Assembly (NCBI RefSeq): GCF_900101845.1
Contig: NZ_FNAM01000023.1
Location: 27,767 to 91,766, forward strand
DNA length: 64,000 bases
Direction: 5' to 3'
Source: Sporomusa acidovorans
Lineage (GTDB): Bacteria; Bacillota; Negativicutes; Sporomusales; Sporomusaceae
Below, one piece after another: positions 53,060 through 61,698 of this stretch. Within the stretch, counting starts at the first letter, position 1, and every line of letters starts with the position of its first letter. The translations under genes and the position numbers were made by a program. Below the pieces are notes generated by a model. It was not told the DNA's origin and did not search any database. It was given only the letters and a program-made list of their open reading frames with translations.

Positions 53060-53605
53060 ATGGCGGGTAAAATTGTTTTAGTAACAGGCGGTGCACGCAG
53101 CGGTAAGAGCACTTTTGCCGAAGAGTATGCGGCGAAAAACGGGCTCAGGGTAGCCTATATTGCCACTGCCCAGATCTATGATGATGAAATGCGGGAACGG
53201 GTGAATCTCCATCAAAGCCGGCGCCCCGCCAACTGGAAAACCTTTGAAGCCCCTTATCGGGCCGATGAGGCTATGCGGCAGGCGGTGCGGGAAGCGGATA
53301 TTGTATTGTTCGATTGTCTGACGCTGTATACAAGCAACCTGCTCTTAGCGCCGGATGCGCCGCAGAACAGGGAAGAGCGGCGTCAGGTTGTTCTCGGGAG
53401 TATGGATAAATTGCTGGCAAGCGCCAAAGAGGGCGATGGTGATGTGATTTTTGTTACCAACGAAGTTGGCTTAGGAATTGTGCCGGATAATGCATTGGCG
53501 CGTGAATACCGCGATATTGCCGGACTGGTTAATCAAAAAGTGGCGGCAAATGCGGATGAGGTATATTTAGTCGTCTGCGGTCTGGCTGTTGAACTAAAAA
53601 AATAG
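53060..53605 (+). CDS. cobU: Adenosylcobinamide kinase / adenosylcobinamide-phosphate guanylyltransferase
   Basis: The 181-aa bifunctional enzyme phosphorylates adenosylcobinamide and transfers GMP to it. It has the P-loop VTGGARSGKSTFAEEYA, the conserved HQSRRPANWKTFE (guanylylated His), a DCLTLYTSN Walker B segment and VTNEVGLGIVP. AGGGGAGGAAG precedes ATG 53060. Confidence 0.95.
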   Translation: MAGKIVLVTGGARSGKSTFAEEYAAKNGLRVAYIATAQIYDDEMRERVNLHQSRRPANWKTFEAPYRADEAMRQAVREADIVLFDCLTLYTSNLLLAPDAPQNREERRQVVLGSMDKLLASAKEGDGDVIFVTNEVGLGIVPDNALAREYRDIAGLVNQKVAANADEVYLVVCGLAVELKK

Positions 53606-53620
53606 CACTAACATCCACAT

Positions 53621-53660
53621 CCCCCCGCCTGTAAAAATCTTTAGCACGTTGTATATATAG
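53621..53660 (+). repeat. Remnant of palindromic repeat family 2
   Basis: CCCGCCTGTAAAAATCTT, then AGCACGTTGTATATAT, matches the right end of copy A and its flank (21915-21947). The left arm is absent. It lies between cobU and cbiP, just ahead of the cbiP ribosome site. Confidence 0.7.
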
Positions 53661-53680
53661 TCCGAGAGAGGAGTGAGCTT

Positions 53681-55216
53681 ATGGCGCAGGCGATTATGCT
53701 GCAGGGAACAAGTTCGCATGTAGGCAAAAGTATTTTAACTACGGCATTGTGCCGGATTTTTAAACAAGATGGTCAGAAAGTAACGCCATTTAAGGCACAG
53801 AATATGGCACTTAACTCTTATGTCACCAAAACCGGCGGCGAGATGGGCCGGGCTCAGGTGGCTCAGGCGGAGGCTGCCGGACTGGACCCCACAGTTGAAA
53901 TGAATCCGGTATTATTAAAACCTACGGGTAATTCCTGTTCGCAGGTTATTGTCATGGGTAAACCTGTGGGGAATATGTCAGCAAAAGAATATCATTCCGG
54001 CTATAGTCTAAAGGCGTTAGGGGTAGTAACTGAATGCCTCCGGAAACTTCATAAAGACTTTGATACGATTGTCATTGAAGGCGCCGGCAGTCCGGCGGAG
54101 GTTAATCTAAAGGACAATGATATAGTAAATATGCGTGTAGCCAAACTGGCCGGGGCACCGGTTCTACTCATTGCCGATATTGACAGGGGCGGTGCCTTGG
54201 CGTCGATTGTCGGAACTTTGGAACTGCTGGAGCCTGATGAACGGGATCTGGTTAAGGGAATTATTATCAATAAATTCCGGGGCGATATTTCTTTGCTGAA
54301 ACCGGCATTAGATTTTCTTGAAGCCAAAACCGGCAAACCGGTTATTGGGGTTGTTCCTCATCTGGATAAGTTAGGAATAGACGACGAAGACTCGGTATCC
54401 TTAGAAGAAAAAGAGCAGCCGGCAAAGAAAGAAGGAGAACTGGATATCGCTGTTTTGCGCCTTCCCAAGATCTCAAATTTTACCGACTTTGATGCTTTGG
54501 CCAATGAGAGTGATGTTAGGCTCAGGTATGTGCGCAAAGGGGAAGCGCTCGGCAATCCTGATCTTATCATATTGCCTGGCAGCAAAAACACTACTGAGGA
54601 TTTATTATATCTGCGCGAGAATGGTTATGAACGGGAAATTATCAAGAGGGTAAAGAGCGGTACACCGGTTGTTGGCATTTGCGGCGGCTATCAAATGCTG
54701 GGCCGGGAGGTACAAGATCCTGACCATACGGAATCCGATCTGGATGAGGTTATGGGCCTAGGTCTTATTGACAGTATTACTGTCTTTGCAGCTAACAAGG
54801 TAACCCATCAGGTAAAAGCTGTCGCCGTGAATCACAAATTCTTAGGCATTAACTATTCGGGTGATAATCTAACCGGTTATGAAATTCACATGGGGTGTAC
54901 CCAGTTTTTATCCCCGGTGGATCCTGCCTTTACGATTGACACCCGGTCAGGCAAACAGGTGCAGATGCCGGATGGCGCAGTTACCGCCGACGGCTTGGTG
55001 ATGGGCACCTATATGCACGGAATTTTCGACAATGATGCTTACCGGCGGGCTGTCCTCGACGCACTACGGGTACGTAAGGGACTGGCACCGTTAGGGGTTA
55101 TTGTCGATACACAGGCGCTTAAAGATGCGGCGTATAACCGTTTGGCGGATGTTGTCCGGCGGAGTATGGATATTGATTTAGTCTACCGGATTATGAATGA
55201 GGCGAATGGTAGATAG
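53681..55216 (+). CDS. cbiP: Cobyric acid synthase
   Basis: This 511-aa amidotransferase amidates side chains b, d, e and g. It has the N-terminal IMLQGTSSHVGKSILTTALCRIF ATP site, the FKAQNMALNSYVTK block, glutaminase Cys in VVGICGGYQMLG and His in GTYMHGIFDN. GAGAGGAGTGAG precedes ATG 53681. Length and motifs are normal. Confidence 0.95.
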   Translation: MAQAIMLQGTSSHVGKSILTTALCRIFKQDGQKVTPFKAQNMALNSYVTKTGGEMGRAQVAQAEAAGLDPTVEMNPVLLKPTGNSCSQVIVMGKPVGNMSAKEYHSGYSLKALGVVTECLRKLHKDFDTIVIEGAGSPAEVNLKDNDIVNMRVAKLAGAPVLLIADIDRGGALASIVGTLELLEPDERDLVKGIIINKFRGDISLLKPALDFLEAKTGKPVIGVVPHLDKLGIDDEDSVSLEEKEQPAKKEGELDIAVLRLPKISNFTDFDALANESDVRLRYVRKGEALGNPDLIILPGSKNTTEDLLYLRENGYEREIIKRVKSGTPVVGICGGYQMLGREVQDPDHTESDLDEVMGLGLIDSITVFAANKVTHQVKAVAVNHKFLGINYSGDNLTGYEIHMGCTQFLSPVDPAFTIDTRSGKQVQMPDGAVTADGLVMGTYMHGIFDNDAYRRAVLDALRVRKGLAPLGVIVDTQALKDAAYNRLADVVRRSMDIDLVYRIMNEANGR

Positions 55217-55218
55217 CG

Positions 55219-56175
55219 ATGACAGAGTATTTACTGTTTGGCGCAGTCATTATGGACTGCTTGCTTGGTGATCCGCGTACAGCCTTCCATCCGGTTGTTA
55301 TGATCGGCAATTTGATTGCCTGGCTGGAACGGCGGATGTTACCTCTCGCCCAATCACCTGTTGCTAAAAAAATGGCGGGAGCCGTGCTTGTCATTATGGT
55401 GTTAACACTGGTATATACAAGCGTATGGTTGGTTATGGCGGCTTTGTTTGTTGTTCATCCGTGGGCCGGGTATTTAGGTGGTGCAATCCTGTTGTCATTT
55501 ACCATATCGACAAGAAGTTTGGCGGAAGCCGGCCGGGAAATAGCCGGATTTTTACTCAGCGGCAATATGGAACAGGCCCGTTATAAAGTTGGCTGGATTG
55601 TCGGACGGGATACAGCCAAGCTAAACACTGCCGAAGTGACCCGGGCCACGGTTGAGACTGTGGCTGAAAATATTGTAGATGGCATAATCTCGCCACTTTT
55701 TTACGCCGCAATTGGCGGCGTTCCATTGGCCTTCCTATATCGGGCCGTGAATACCATGGACTCGATGATTGGCTATAAAAATGATAAATATTATGATTTT
55801 GGTATGGTTGCCGCCCGGGTTGACGATGTGTTTAATTATATTCCGGCTAGGATTACGAGCTTGTTCATTATTTTAGCTGCGGCTATACTTAAGCTGGATA
55901 GTGCCGGTGCTTTTCGCGCCATCAGGCGTGATGCTGCGAAACACCCCAGCCCCAACAGCGGCTTTTCCGAGGCCGGTGTGGCCGGAGCGTTAGGAATTAG
56001 ATTAGGCGGACTCAATTATTATGGGGGAGTAGCTTCTCTAAGGGCTTATATGGGAGAGGCAAAGTGTGAGCTTACACCAATACATATCGAACAGACCATT
56101 CAGATTATGTATGCAGTGACTGTTCTGTTTGTTGCAGCAACAGTAGCTGGTAAATGGTTGCTTGCCTATCTGTAG
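55219..56175 (+). CDS. cbiB: Adenosylcobinamide-phosphate synthase
   Basis: This 318-aa polytopic membrane enzyme attaches aminopropanol phosphate to cobyric acid. Signatures are MDCLLGDPRTAFHPVVMIGNLIAWLE, VGRDTAKLNTAEVTRATVETVAENIVDGIISPLFYAAIGGVP and HPSPNSGFSEAGVAGALGIRLGG. It starts 2 bp after cbiP and overlaps the upstream in-frame extension of cobS. Confidence 0.95.
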   Translation: MTEYLLFGAVIMDCLLGDPRTAFHPVVMIGNLIAWLERRMLPLAQSPVAKKMAGAVLVIMVLTLVYTSVWLVMAALFVVHPWAGYLGGAILLSFTISTRSLAEAGREIAGFLLSGNMEQARYKVGWIVGRDTAKLNTAEVTRATVETVAENIVDGIISPLFYAAIGGVPLAFLYRAVNTMDSMIGYKNDKYYDFGMVAARVDDVFNYIPARITSLFIILAAAILKLDSAGAFRAIRRDAAKHPSPNSGFSEAGVAGALGIRLGGLNYYGGVASLRAYMGEAKCELTPIHIEQTIQIMYAVTVLFVAATVAGKWLLAYL

Positions 56176-56203
56176 GCAGTCTACAAGATGGGAGGAATTT
56201 AGA

Positions 56204-56932
56204 TTGAAGGACTTTTTTACCGGGTTACAGTTTCTTACCCGCATTCGGCTGGTCAAACAGACTGATTGGTCGCCGGCTAGCTTTGGCCGCAGTGTGAAAT
56301 ATTTTACACTAGTTGGCGCTTTGATTGGCTTGATTTTGGCAGGGTTAAACTACTTTCTCAGTCAGCTTTTACCCGCCCATGTTTTGGCAGCGGTGATTGT
56401 TTTTGCGGGGATTGCCATTACCGGTGGTTTGCATTGTGACGGTTTTATGGATACGGCTGATGGTGTATTTTCCGGACGTTCCCGGGAACGTATGCTGGAA
56501 ATTATGAAAGACAGCCGGGTTGGTGCGAATGGCGTTGTGGCTTTCGGTTTTCTCCTGCTATTAAAATACTCACTGATTGTTGATATGACACCAACCCTGC
56601 TGACTACCGCGCTTCTCATTATGCCGGTGGCAGGGCGGACCGCAATGGTCATTTGTATTACTGCGTTTCCCTATGCCCGGCCTGAAGGCATGGGTAAGGC
56701 CTTTGCACAATATGCCGGCCGCTCAACGCTGTTGATTGCTGTGAGCATTGCCGTTGCTATTACGATTTTGCTGGGAATTCAGGCTGCCATTAGTGCGGGC
56801 GGAGCTGTGCTGACAGGAATGGCAGCAGCCCGGTATTTTGCCAAAGTTTTGGGCGGTTTAACCGGCGATACTTATGGCGCTGTTACGGAACTGACCGAAT
56901 TAATTACGTTACTCCTGTTTGTTATCCAATAA
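56204..56932 (+). CDS. cobS: Cobalamin 5'-phosphate synthase
   Basis: This 242-aa membrane enzyme joins adenosylcobinamide-GDP to the lower-ligand riboside. It has the N-terminal FFTGLQFLTRIRL and GALIGLILAGLNY, then GGLHCDGFMDTADGVFSGRSRERMLEIMKDSRVGANGV with the metal-binding Asp residues. TTG 56204 follows GGGAGGAAT. A longer frame begins within cbiB but lacks a site. Confidence 0.94.
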   Translation: MKDFFTGLQFLTRIRLVKQTDWSPASFGRSVKYFTLVGALIGLILAGLNYFLSQLLPAHVLAAVIVFAGIAITGGLHCDGFMDTADGVFSGRSRERMLEIMKDSRVGANGVVAFGFLLLLKYSLIVDMTPTLLTTALLIMPVAGRTAMVICITAFPYARPEGMGKAFAQYAGRSTLLIAVSIAVAITILLGIQAAISAGGAVLTGMAAARYFAKVLGGLTGDTYGAVTELTELITLLLFVIQ

Positions 56933-56967
56933 AAAAGACTCAATCACTGAAAGGCAGACTTTCCAAT

Positions 56968-57846
56968 ATGATAAAAGTTAAAGCACCTGGTTCATGTGGC
57001 GAATTAGTACAAGGCACAATTAACGGGGGTAACTTTTTAATTACTTGTCCGGTAGATTGGTATTCGGAAGTTACCGTTGTGTCCGGTGACGATCCGGTAC
57101 ATATTGAGCCTAAAACCGCCGCGGCTGTTTCTAAAACCTTTCAATATCTGAATATGGCGGGTAAACTAAACCTCACGATGGAGTCTGATTTACCGGTAGG
57201 CAAGGGAATGGCTTCCAGCAGCGCCGATATTAGTGCTGCTTGCCAGGCTGCTGCGTTGGCATTGGCAGGCCGGCACCTGTCCTGTGATGAGATTGCTGAT
57301 ATTGCCTTATCGATTGAACCAACTGATGGAATTTTTTATCCGGGAATTATGATGTTTGATCATGTAGAAGGCAGGATTCGCCGATTTTTGGGGAATCCGC
57401 CGCCAATCCATATCGCAGTATTTGACGCTGGCGGACAGGTCGACACGCTGGCGTTCAACGGCAGGAAAGATTTGGCTGCCTTAAATCAGGCCAAAGAACC
57501 GCAGATCAGAGCGGCTATTGAGTTAGTCGAACAAGGACTGGAAAAGGGTGATGCCCGGCTGATTGGGCAGGGAGCTACGATGAGTGCTCTTGCCAATCAA
57601 ATAATCCTGTATAAGCCCTGCCTGGAACAGGTGATCAATATCAGCCGGGATTATGGTGCTGTTGGCATCTGTGCTGCTCATAGCGGTACAGTTTTCGGTG
57701 TTATGTTTAGCACGGACAATATGGCCGGACATCAAGCCTGTGTTAAAGCAATCGGCTGTAGCTGCACGGAGGTAGTTTATTTAAAGACTGTCCAGTTAAT
57801 TACCGGCGGACTAATCATAACAGGAGTGGATCGTAATGGGCGCTGA
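56968..57846 (+). CDS. pduX: L-threonine kinase (PduX-like GHMP kinase)
   Basis: The 292-aa GHMP-fold kinase starts VKAPGSCGELVQGTINGGNFLITCPVDWYS, characteristic of PduX, and has the ATP loop LPVGKGMASSSADISAACQAAA. PduX makes L-threonine phosphate, the substrate of CobD, encoded next with an 11-bp overlap. The pair supplies the aminopropanol linker. Confidence 0.93.
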   Translation: MIKVKAPGSCGELVQGTINGGNFLITCPVDWYSEVTVVSGDDPVHIEPKTAAAVSKTFQYLNMAGKLNLTMESDLPVGKGMASSSADISAACQAAALALAGRHLSCDEIADIALSIEPTDGIFYPGIMMFDHVEGRIRRFLGNPPPIHIAVFDAGGQVDTLAFNGRKDLAALNQAKEPQIRAAIELVEQGLEKGDARLIGQGATMSALANQIILYKPCLEQVINISRDYGAVGICAAHSGTVFGVMFSTDNMAGHQACVKAIGCSCTEVVYLKTVQLITGGLIITGVDRNGR

Positions 57847-58936
57847 CAAACAGATGGTTAGTTATGTTCACGGTGGCAATGTGCATGCCTGGGCCAGAGA
57901 GCGCGGTGGTGAGTTAGCGGATTTTCTTGACTACAGTGCGAATATAAATCCACTGGGGTTGCCAGATAGCGTACGAAAGGCAATAACGCAGTCTGTCGAC
58001 CTGGTCATTCATTATCCTGATGCACAAGCGTCTTCCCTGAAAGAAGCAATCAGCACTTATTATCATGTGGATGTTGAGCGGATTACAACCGGCAACGGCG
58101 CTGTCGAATTGCTTTACGTGCTGGCCCATACCCTGCGCCCCAAGCGGGTGCTCATCCCGGCGCCTACGTTTAGTGAATATGAACGGGCAACTGCCGCGGC
58201 AGGTGCAGCTATTGAGTATGCCTATTTGTCAGCTGATAATGGGTTTGTTTTTGACATAGACTATTTATGCCGGCGTATTAAAAAAGTCGATATGGCATTT
58301 ATTGGCAATCCTAATAACCCCACAGGCACCTTGGTGACCAACGGGCAGATTCAAGCATTGCTGCAAGCGGCTAAGCAGCATGAAACTACCATAGTTGTTG
58401 ATGAGTCATTTATGGATTTTATGAACAATGACCAGGAGTATACTTGCCGGTCACTGCTCAGGCAGTATGATAATCTGGTCATTGTTCATTCGCTTACAAA
58501 ATTTTATGCAATACCCGGTCTCAGGCTCGGATTTGCCTTTGCTCACCCTGATTTAACAGTTAAGTTGCATCATGCTAAAGATCCCTGGAATGTTAATTTA
58601 TTGGCACAGACGGCGGGCGTAGCTGCGCTAGCGGATGCCGAATATCAAATCGCCAGCCGGGAGACCGTTAAACAGGAAAAAGACAGGCTGTTTGCCGGCC
58701 TGAATACCCTGGCGGGAATAAAGCCGTTTCTACCGTCTGTTAACTACATATTATTGGATATCAGTCAAAGTGGCCATGATGCGCAGCAATTACGGCAGAA
58801 ACTGGCTGAGAAGAATGTCTTAATCCGTGATTGCAGTAACTATCCAGGCTTATCTCCCCGTTATGTGCGGGTTGCTGTTAAGCGTAACGAACAAAATAAA
58901 ATCCTGCTCCATTGTTTTAAACAGGTGTTGAGGTGA
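57836..58936 (+). CDS. cobD: L-threonine-phosphate decarboxylase
   Basis: The 366-aa PLP enzyme makes (R)-1-amino-2-propanol phosphate. It begins VHGGNVHAWARERG..LDYSANINPLGLP, has FIGNPNNPTGTL and VVDESFMDF, and the PLP Lys in VIVHSLTKFYAIPGLRLGF, as in class I aminotransferase folds. AGGAGTGGATCGTA precedes ATG 57836. Confidence 0.94.
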   Translation: MGADKQMVSYVHGGNVHAWARERGGELADFLDYSANINPLGLPDSVRKAITQSVDLVIHYPDAQASSLKEAISTYYHVDVERITTGNGAVELLYVLAHTLRPKRVLIPAPTFSEYERATAAAGAAIEYAYLSADNGFVFDIDYLCRRIKKVDMAFIGNPNNPTGTLVTNGQIQALLQAAKQHETTIVVDESFMDFMNNDQEYTCRSLLRQYDNLVIVHSLTKFYAIPGLRLGFAFAHPDLTVKLHHAKDPWNVNLLAQTAGVAALADAEYQIASRETVKQEKDRLFAGLNTLAGIKPFLPSVNYILLDISQSGHDAQQLRQKLAEKNVLIRDCSNYPGLSPRYVRVAVKRNEQNKILLHCFKQVLR

Positions 58937-58941
58937 TTTCG

Positions 58942-59553
58942 ATGACCAGATTAATCATTATCCGTCATGGGCAAACGCTCTGGAACTTAGAGCGCAAGTA
59001 TCAGGGGCACAGCGACATTGCCTTGTCTGATAAGGGGATTAAACAAGCGGAGGCTGTCGCAGCGCGTCTAGCTAAAGAAAAAATTGACGCTGTCTATGCC
59101 AGTGATTTATCCCGCGCTTGTAAGACGGCAGAATACATTGCTGCCAGGCATAACCTTAAAGTGAATATTACGCCTGAGTTACGGGAAATCAAATTCGGCG
59201 AGTGGGAAGGCCTGACGTATGATCAGATTACGGCGCGTTGGCCTGGCATGTTGGGCAAGTTATGGACAACTCCCGATGAACTGGAGATACCCGGCGGCGA
59301 AAGTTTCCATCAACTTAAAGAACGGGCATATGCCGCAATTCAAAAGATCATAAAGGAACATCCCGGCCAGACGGTGGCAGTGGTTGCTCATGGTGGTACC
59401 ATAGGGACAATTTTGTGTGCTGTTCTGGACATTCATCTAAATCATGTGTGGAGTATTAAACAGGATAATACAGCCGTTAACATCATTGAATATTATGATG
59501 GCAGGCCGGTTATTACCTTGCTCAATTGTGTTCGCCATTTAGAGAATAATTAG
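58942..59553 (+). CDS. cobC: Alpha-ribazole phosphatase-like histidine phosphatase
   Basis: The 203-aa protein has the RHG motif LIIIRHGQTLWNLERKYQGH, a LREIKFGEWEG block and VAVVAHGGTIGTIL, typical of CobC/phosphoglycerate-mutase-like phosphatases. By context it removes the 5' phosphate of the nucleotide loop. ATG 58942 after AGGTG is chosen over GTG 58933. It is the last gene of the operon; similar enzymes serve other roles, so the specific name relies on context. Confidence 0.85.
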   Translation: MTRLIIIRHGQTLWNLERKYQGHSDIALSDKGIKQAEAVAARLAKEKIDAVYASDLSRACKTAEYIAARHNLKVNITPELREIKFGEWEGLTYDQITARWPGMLGKLWTTPDELEIPGGESFHQLKERAYAAIQKIIKEHPGQTVAVVAHGGTIGTILCAVLDIHLNHVWSIKQDNTAVNIIEYYDGRPVITLLNCVRHLENN

Positions 59554-59634
59554 CGTAATAAAACTGGAATCGGAAAAAGTCAAATAATTAATGATTATGT
59601 AAGACCAAGGACGAAAAGGCATCATTGTGGTGGT

Positions 59635-59667
59635 TAAAAAATATAGTCCGTCAGACTATTTTTTGAC
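59635..59667 (+). terminator. Terminator of the cobalamin operon
   Basis: AAAAAATATAGTC folds back on GACTATTTTTT, ending in a T tract. Confidence 0.85.
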
Positions 59668-59679
59668 TGTTTTTCAGCA

Positions 59680-59708
59680 TTGAGATAATGCTGCAGGAAT
59701 GGTAAAAT
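59680..59708 (+). promoter_or_regulatory. Sigma-A promoter for 6S RNA
   Basis: TTGAGA, a 17-base spacer and TAAAAT fit sigma-A. The predicted start near 59716 is about 16 bases before the conserved 5' arm of the 6S RNA. Confidence 0.75.
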
Positions 59709-59715
59709 CCATAAT

Positions 59716-59908
59716 GTCAAAAGATACTAATGCCTGAGGTGTTCGTTACACTCTTATATGTTCAACCGACTCATTCACATGGGGAGTTTGAGGTTATGTT
59801 GCTGTCAGGCCTCCGCAGAGTGGAAGGCAAACGCATAACTATATAGCGCCCACCTGCTAGCGGGCAGGTTTTGAACATATTGAGGGACGACATTTTGGGT
59901 TACATAAT
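59716..59908 (+). ncRNA. ssrS: 6S RNA
   Basis: The 5' arm CCTGAGGTGTTCGT (59733-59746) pairs along its length with ACGACATTTTGGG (59887-59899), leaving one bulged U in the GUUCG segment, exactly as in the closing stem of known 6S RNAs. The enclosed region of about 140 bases can form the long hairpin with a central bubble that mimics an open promoter and binds housekeeping RNA polymerase. It has a good upstream promoter and a terminator at 59922. No ORF with a ribosome site is present. Confidence 0.88.
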
Positions 59909-59921
59909 TATTAATTGGGAA

Positions 59922-59953
59922 ATACTCCTTGGTGAAGGAGTGTTTTTTATTTT
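59922..59953 (+). terminator. Terminator after 6S RNA
   Basis: ACTCCTT and AAGGAGT pair around GGTG, followed by GTTTTTTATTTT. Confidence 0.85.
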
Positions 59954-59967
59954 GCTTTTGCCTTATG

Positions 59968-60000
59968 GCAAAAAATAAAAAGCCTGGCAAAAAGCCAAGA
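59968..60000 (-). terminator. Terminator of the 22-aa minus-strand gene
   Basis: On the minus strand CTTGGCTTTTTGCCAGG is followed by CTTTTTATTTTTT. Confidence 0.75.
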
Positions 60001-60016
60001 CTTCTACGTATGCACT

Positions 60017-60085
60017 CTAATAATTGAGGTCAATCAGTGCGATCGCAAATAAAAAAAAGACAACATTGATAACCGTGGTAATCAT
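60017..60085 (-). CDS. 22-aa hydrophobic membrane peptide
   Basis: The ATG at 60085 follows AAAGGGTAGGTGCT and encodes MITTVINVVFFLFAIALIDL plus NY, a single hydrophobic helix. A terminator lies just downstream. The tidy ribosome site, coding and terminator arrangement argues for a real micro-gene. Function unknown. The remaining intergenic sequence to 60300 shows nothing else. Confidence 0.5.
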   Translation of the reverse strand: MITTVINVVFFLFAIALIDLNY

Positions 60086-60303
60086 ATAGCACCTACCCTT
60101 TAAGTTTTTATTTTTACCCCCTTTTTTTAATTCTGATCTTTTTATTATATTTAATATAGCACAGGATTCTTTTATATGCAAAACAGCTTATTATGCTGAT
60201 ATCTTCAAATCCTTTTGTCTAAACGGTTCAGCATTGGGAAAGTCAGCCAGAGAGAAGCTTACGCAAAATTCTGTGGCTGTTTTTCTACTAGCGCTTTCTA
60301 GTT

Positions 60304-60333
60304 TTGCCAAAAGGTAGCTAACTATGGTATAAT
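60304..60333 (+). promoter_or_regulatory. Sigma-A promoter for the cyclophilin gene
   Basis: TTGCCA, an 18-base spacer and a perfect TATAAT lie 28 bases before the start codon, with GAGAGGG in between. Confidence 0.75.
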
Positions 60334-60361
60334 GAGACAATTCTATGTAAGAGAGGGATAA

Positions 60362-60796
60362 ATGTTGAAAAAAGCGGTTATTGAAATGGATAAGGGTAAA
60401 ATCGTTATTGAACTATTTGAAAAAGATGCGCCCGGAACGGTTGCCAATTTTGAAAAACTCATAACAGAAGGTTTTTACGATGGCTTAACATTTCACCGGG
60501 TGATTAAAGGCTTTGTCGCCCAGGGCGGTTGTCCTAACGGCAATGGTACCGGCGGCCCCGGTTATACAATTCCCTGTGAAACAAAAGGGAATCCGCACAA
60601 GCATGAACGGGGGGCATTGTCAATGGCCCATCGCGGTCCTAATACCGGCGGCAGTCAGTTTTTTATTGTCTATGAGCCCCAACCGCATTTGGATGGTGTA
60701 CATACAGTATTCGGCAAGGTTATTGAAGGCATGGATGTTGTTGACCAGATCAACCAGGGCGATGTAATGAATAAAGTCACAGTTATTGAGGAATGA
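60362..60796 (+). CDS. Peptidyl-prolyl cis-trans isomerase (cyclophilin)
   Basis: The 144-aa cytoplasmic cyclophilin has the fold motifs [27 protein letters not shown] and GTGGPGY, then [22 protein letters not shown], containing the catalytic Arg and PPIase signature residues. It lacks a signal peptide. It accelerates proline isomerisation during folding. The start is TTG or ATG: ATG 60362 follows GAGAGGG. It begins a run of five plus-strand genes. Confidence 0.95.
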   Translation: MLKKAVIEMDKGKIVIELFEKDAPGTVANFEKLITEGFYDGLTFHRVIKGFVAQGGCPNGNGTGGPGYTIPCETKGNPHKHERGALSMAHRGPNTGGSQFFIVYEPQPHLDGVHTVFGKVIEGMDVVDQINQGDVMNKVTVIEE

Positions 60797-60837
60797 TCTA
60801 ACAGGTACTGCCGTAAACATAGTATAGGGGGCACGAA

Positions 60838-61227
60838 ATGAACGAGTGCGAGATCATGCTTCAACTGAAAAGCTGGGCTGTCGTAGGCGCTACTGGTAAT
60901 ACGGAAAAATTTGGTTATAAGATATTTAAAGCGCTGAAAGAGGCCGGTTATCAAGTATATCCGGTAAATCCCGGAATAACTGAGATACTTGGGGATAAAT
61001 GCTATCCGGCACTGAAAGATCTACCGGTTAAGCCTGATGTGGTGAATGTGGTAGTACCGCCAAAAGTTGGTGAACAAATCATGCATGACTGCTCCGAACT
61101 GGGCATTAAAAATGTTTGGCTACAGCCTGGCGCGAATGCCGCCAGCGTCGTAGAAACAGCAAAAAATCTCGGTCTTACTGTGGTTGATCAAACCTGTGTC
61201 TTAGTTGAACTCCGCAACCACAAGTAG
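60838..61227 (+). CDS. CoA-binding domain protein (YccU-like)
   Basis: The 129-aa Rossmann-fold protein has SWAVVGATGNTEKFGYKIFKALKEAGYQVYPVNP and later VNVVVPPKVGEQIM and NVWLQPGAN, the pattern of the stand-alone CoA_binding family (YccU). Members bind coenzyme A; a catalytic role is not established. AGGGGGCACGAA precedes ATG 60838. Confidence 0.92.
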   Translation: MNECEIMLQLKSWAVVGATGNTEKFGYKIFKALKEAGYQVYPVNPGITEILGDKCYPALKDLPVKPDVVNVVVPPKVGEQIMHDCSELGIKNVWLQPGANAASVVETAKNLGLTVVDQTCVLVELRNHK

Positions 61228-61265
61228 ATATGGAGGAATTCACTTATTAAAGGGGGGACTGTCTG

Positions 61266-61589
61266 ATGGTAAATGTAGTCAATGTAAATGACAACAATTT
61301 CCAGGAAGAAGTGCTTGAAGTTGCCAAACCGGTGCTTGTAGATTTTTGGGCTCCTTGGTGTGGCTACTGCACTAGACTTGGACCAATTCTGGATGAATTG
61401 GCACAAGAAATGGGTGATCAAATCAAAGTTACCAAACTGAATGTTGATGAAAATCGCTCACTAGCCCAAAAATATGGTGTGATGAGTTTGCCTACGATGA
61501 TTATCTTTAAAAATGGCGAGCAAGTAGATAGGTTGACAGGGTATATGCCAAAAGCCAATATCGCCTCCAAATTGAAAAAAGTACTATAA
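61266..61589 (+). CDS. Thioredoxin with atypical CGYC active site
   Basis: The 107-aa protein has the full thioredoxin fold signature: VLVDFWAPWCGYCTRLGPILDELA, KLNVDENRSLAQKYGVMSLPTMIIF with the cis-Pro, and a final amphipathic helix. The active site is CGYC, not the canonical CGPC, which should change its redox potential. A terminator follows. Confidence 0.94.
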   Translation: MVNVVNVNDNNFQEEVLEVAKPVLVDFWAPWCGYCTRLGPILDELAQEMGDQIKVTKLNVDENRSLAQKYGVMSLPTMIIFKNGEQVDRLTGYMPKANIASKLKKVL

Positions 61590-61593
61590 AAAG

Positions 61594-61622
61594 TTCCCGG
61601 TCATATGACCGGGATTTTTTTT
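61594..61622 (+). terminator. Terminator after the thioredoxin gene
   Basis: CCCGGTCATATGACCGGG is followed by ATTTTTTTT. Confidence 0.93.
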
Positions 61623-61698
61623 AGCAAACGCATATCCCGATCTAGTACGGCATAGGAAATAGTATAAGCATTTTCAAAAGACGCGGAGGTTGGATAAA

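Noticed and set aside
59805..59990. 61-aa minus-strand ORF
   Set aside because: It lies antisense to 6S RNA and its terminator and has no protein-like features or ribosome site.
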